From Allobosea thiooxidans (GTDB taxonomy: Bacteria > Pseudomonadota > Alphaproteobacteria > Rhizobiales > Beijerinckiaceae): a DNA stretch of 64,000 bases. Shown one piece after another: positions 61,998 to 64,000 of the stretch. A program made the translations under genes and the position numbers. Below the pieces are notes generated by a model that was given only the letters and a program-made list of their open reading frames with translations, ran no database searches and had not been told where the DNA came from. Position 1 is the first letter of the stretch. Each line of letters starts with the position of its first letter. Location: assembly GCF_900168195.1 (NCBI RefSeq), contig NZ_FUYX01000003.1, forward strand, positions 124,001 to 188,000. Direction: 5' to 3'.

Positions 61998-63062
61998 ATG
62001 TCCCCGGTGAAGATCGCGGTGATGGGAGCGGGGCTGATCGGCAGGCGCCACGCAGCCCATGTGATGGCAGAGCCCGGCGCCGCCCTGTCGGCGATCATCG
62101 ACCCGGCTCCAGCCGGCAAGGCCTTCGCCGAGGAGATCGGCGTCGCCTGGTATCCGGCCTTCGACGCCCTCCCCGCTGGCGAAAAGCCGGACGGCGTCAT
62201 CGTCGCGACGCCGAACCAGCTTCATGTCGCCAACGGGCTGGAGATGGTCGCGGCTCGCCTTCCGATGCTCGTCGAAAAGCCTATCGCCGACGGCGTCGAG
62301 GCCGCACGCCAGCTGGTCCATGCCGCCGAGGCAGCCGATGCGCCGCTCCTCGTCGGCCATCACCGGCGCCACAACCCGATGATCCGCAAGGCACGCGAGG
62401 CGATCGATGCCGGCCGGCTCGGCCGCATCCTGACGCTCAACGGCCAGTTCTGGCTGGTGAAGCCGGAAGACTATTTCGACGTGGACTGGCGCCGCCAGGC
62501 AGGTGCCGGGCCCGTGCTGATCAACCTGATCCACGATATCGACCTGTTCCGCTATCTCTGTGGCGAGATCACCGGCGTGCAGGCGCTGAGTTCGAACGCC
62601 GTGCGCGGCAACCCGGCCGAAGAGACCGCCGTCGCCCTGCTGCGCTTCGCCAATGGCGCACTCGGCACGGTCAGCGCCTCCGATACCGTGGTCTCGCCCT
62701 GGAGTTGGGAGCTGACCACCGGCGAGAACCCGGCCTATCCGCGCCAGGACCAATCCTGCTACCAGATCGGCGGCACGCATGGCTCGCTGACGATCCCGGC
62801 GCTCGAACTCTGGAGCCATCCGGACAAGCGCGGCTGGTGGGAGCCGCTCAGGCGCGAGCGCATTCCCTTCACGCCAGAGGACCCGCTCCAGGCTCAGATT
62901 CGGCATTTCTGCGCGGTGATACGCGGCGAGGAGGAGCCGCTGGTTTCCGGCCGCGAGGGGCTGGCGACGCTTTCCGTCATCGCGGCGGTGAAGCAGGCGG
63001 CGCGTTCCGGCAGGCTGGTCGAGATCGCCGCCGAGCCCGCTCCGGCGAGGGCCTCCGCATGA
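61998..63062 (+). CDS. Gfo/Idh/MocA-family oxidoreductase
   Basis: The product has 354 residues. The NAD(P) motif is KIAVMGAGLIGRRHA, the active-site Lys is in LVEKPIADGVEAAR, and the typical His is in LINLIHDIDLFRYLCG. Family members oxidise a hydroxyl on sugars or cyclitols. Location between a dehydroquinase and an AroE-like gene suggests quinate or shikimate, or another cyclitol, as substrate. It ends with an ATGA overlap to the next gene. Confidence 0.91.
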   Translation: MSPVKIAVMGAGLIGRRHAAHVMAEPGAALSAIIDPAPAGKAFAEEIGVAWYPAFDALPAGEKPDGVIVATPNQLHVANGLEMVAARLPMLVEKPIADGVEAARQLVHAAEAADAPLLVGHHRRHNPMIRKAREAIDAGRLGRILTLNGQFWLVKPEDYFDVDWRRQAGAGPVLINLIHDIDLFRYLCGEITGVQALSSNAVRGNPAEETAVALLRFANGALGTVSASDTVVSPWSWELTTGENPAYPRQDQSCYQIGGTHGSLTIPALELWSHPDKRGWWEPLRRERIPFTPEDPLQAQIRHFCAVIRGEEEPLVSGREGLATLSVIAAVKQAARSGRLVEIAAEPAPARASA

Positions 63063-63889
63063 TCAGGGGCACGACGCGGCTGATCGGCCATCTCGGCTTC
63101 CCGACCGAGAGCTTCAAGGCGCCGATGATCTACAACCCCTATTTCGAGCGCGAGGGGATCGACGCCGTCGTCGTGCCGATGGGCTGCCGCGGCGCGGATT
63201 ATCCCGACTTCCTGAAGCTGTTCTTCCGGCTCACCAACGCCCATGGCGCGCTGGTGACGATGCCGCACAAGGTCACCACCACCGGACTGGTCGACGTGCT
63301 CTCGCCGACTGCCGCGATCGCCGGCGCCTGCAACGCCGTGCGGCTCGAAGCGGATGGCCGGCTCGCCGGCGACCTGTTCGACGGCGAAGGCTTCGTGCGC
63401 GGCGTCGCACGCAAAGGGCGTGCGCTTGCCGGCGCCCGCGCCCTCGTCATCGGCGCGGGCGGCGTCGGCTCGGCGATCGCCGCCTCGCTGGCGAAGGCCG
63501 GGGTCGCGGCACTCGGCCTGTTCGACATGCAGGCATCCGCGGCCGAGGAACTCGGACGCCGGCTCGTCGCCTACTACCCTGCCCTGCGTGTCGCCACCGG
63601 CTCGAACGACCCGTCCGGTTTCGACATCGTGGTCAACGCCACGCCGCTCGGCATGAAGCCGGACGACCCGCTGCCGCTCGACGTTTCCCGCCTGCCCTCC
63701 TCCGCCTTCGTCGGCGAGGTTGTGATGGCGCAGGAGATCACGCCCTTCCTGGCCGCGGCGCGTGCGCGCGGCTGCACGGTACAGGTCGGCACCGACATGC
63801 TGTTCGAGCAGATCCCCGCCTATCTGGAATTCTTCGGCCTGCCCACGACCACGGCCGAGGATCTGCGCGCCGTCGCGCGCCTGGCTTGA
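63059..63889 (+). CDS. AroE-like shikimate/quinate dehydrogenase
   Basis: The product has 276 residues from the ATG at 63059, overlapping the upstream stop. The substrate domain has LVTMPHKVTT with the catalytic Lys. The usual GxNTDxxGF becomes GDLFDGEGF: the catalytic Asp is kept but NT is replaced. The NAD(P) motif is VIGAGGVGSAIAASLAKAG. The start GHLGFPTESFKAPMIYN differs from the biosynthetic form (SxSxSP), so this is a divergent, probably catabolic, member. Confidence 0.87.
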   Translation: MIRGTTRLIGHLGFPTESFKAPMIYNPYFEREGIDAVVVPMGCRGADYPDFLKLFFRLTNAHGALVTMPHKVTTTGLVDVLSPTAAIAGACNAVRLEADGRLAGDLFDGEGFVRGVARKGRALAGARALVIGAGGVGSAIAASLAKAGVAALGLFDMQASAAEELGRRLVAYYPALRVATGSNDPSGFDIVVNATPLGMKPDDPLPLDVSRLPSSAFVGEVVMAQEITPFLAAARARGCTVQVGTDMLFEQIPAYLEFFGLPTTTAEDLRAVARLA

Positions 63890-63902
63890 GAGGAGGCACG
63901 CC

Positions 63903-64000
63903 GTGATTCCATCGATCGCCACCGTCTGCGTCTCCGGCACACTCCAGGAAAAGCTCGAGGCGATCGCCGCCGCGGGGTTCAAGGCCGTCGAGATCTTCGA
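63903..64000 (+). CDS. 3-dehydroshikimate dehydratase-like TIM-barrel protein, N-terminus (runs off window)
   Basis: The reading frame starts at a GTG at 63903 with GAGGAGG about seven bases upstream and is open to the edge. The visible start IPSIATVCVSGTLQEKLEAI then AAAGFKAVEIF resembles the first strand and helix of AP-endonuclease-2-like TIM barrels such as 3-dehydroshikimate dehydratase (QsuB/AsbF-like). With the upstream dehydroquinase this would give protocatechuate. Only about 32 residues are seen. Confidence 0.7.
   Translation, partial: MIPSIATVCVSGTLQEKLEAIAAAGFKAVEIF

Noticed and set aside
1..64000. CRISPR arrays, rRNA genes or intact insertion sequences
   Set aside because: No regular short repeats with spacers, no rRNA-like conserved blocks, and only one decayed transposase fragment were seen.

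Overview
The window looks like a chromosome segment of a high-GC alphaproteobacterium of the order Hyphomicrobiales (Rhizobiales). A Bosea-like member of the Boseaceae would fit the gene content, GC level and intergenic palindromes, but this is an inference without any database search. The most important structural point is a candidate XerCD dif site at 25025-25052. It is accompanied by an apparent reversal of the FtsK-guiding octamer: GGGNAGGG is read on the + strand to its left and CCCTNCCC to its right. The window therefore probably spans the replication terminus.

Left of dif (1-25 kb). An OmpR-type response regulator and a truncated sensor kinase (1-1262, minus) are divergent from a periplasmic copper-handling operon (1429-5988): small lipoprotein, TolC-like lipoprotein, multicopper oxidase, cupredoxin, CusF-like protein and DUF411 protein. 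A mostly minus-strand block follows (6132-17888): SphA/MetA-like outer membrane protein, two tandem DUF1254/DUF1214 proteins, a formylglycine-type sulfatase, a zinc alcohol dehydrogenase, a small secreted protein, a large secreted glycine-rich repeat protein, a YiaV/YiaW-like HlyD + DUF3302 pair and a NarL-type response regulator. The presumed partner kinase is divergent (18421-20445). Two YcaC-like isochorismatase-fold hydrolases, a pirin with a divergent LysR regulator, and a lipoprotein complete this arm.

Right of dif, core (25-33 kb). A compact minus-strand housekeeping run reads rlpA, D-Ala-D-Ala carboxypeptidase, tmk, holB, metG, tatD and a PhnP-like metallohydrolase. Three of its junctions overlap by one base or are otherwise very tight. 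It is followed by tRNA-Ser(UGA).

Glycan locus (33.7-47.7 kb). After a 0.8 kb gene-poor gap next to the tRNA comes an uncommon plus-strand cluster: sugar-nucleotide epimerase, two large GT2-containing glycosyltransferases, two ~505-residue proteins of unknown function that appear to be distant paralogs, two pyruvyltransferase-family paralogs of identical length, a secreted clan-A glycosidase-like protein and an SGNH hydrolase-like protein. No flippase, polymerase or ABC exporter is visible. This is the best candidate for an undescribed system here.

Catabolic region (47.8-64 kb). A LacI regulator with a striking double operator heads a putative ribitol module: sugar ABC importer without its ATPase, FAD oxidoreductase, FGGY kinase and a ribitol 2-dehydrogenase. 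An IS3-family transposase remnant separates it from a GntR regulator and a type II dehydroquinase. A TetR regulator then faces a complete polar-solute ABC importer followed by a second dehydroquinase, a Gfo/Idh/MocA oxidoreductase, an AroE-like dehydrogenase and the start of a TIM-barrel protein resembling 3-dehydroshikimate dehydratase. Together these suggest quinate/shikimate uptake and breakdown towards protocatechuate.
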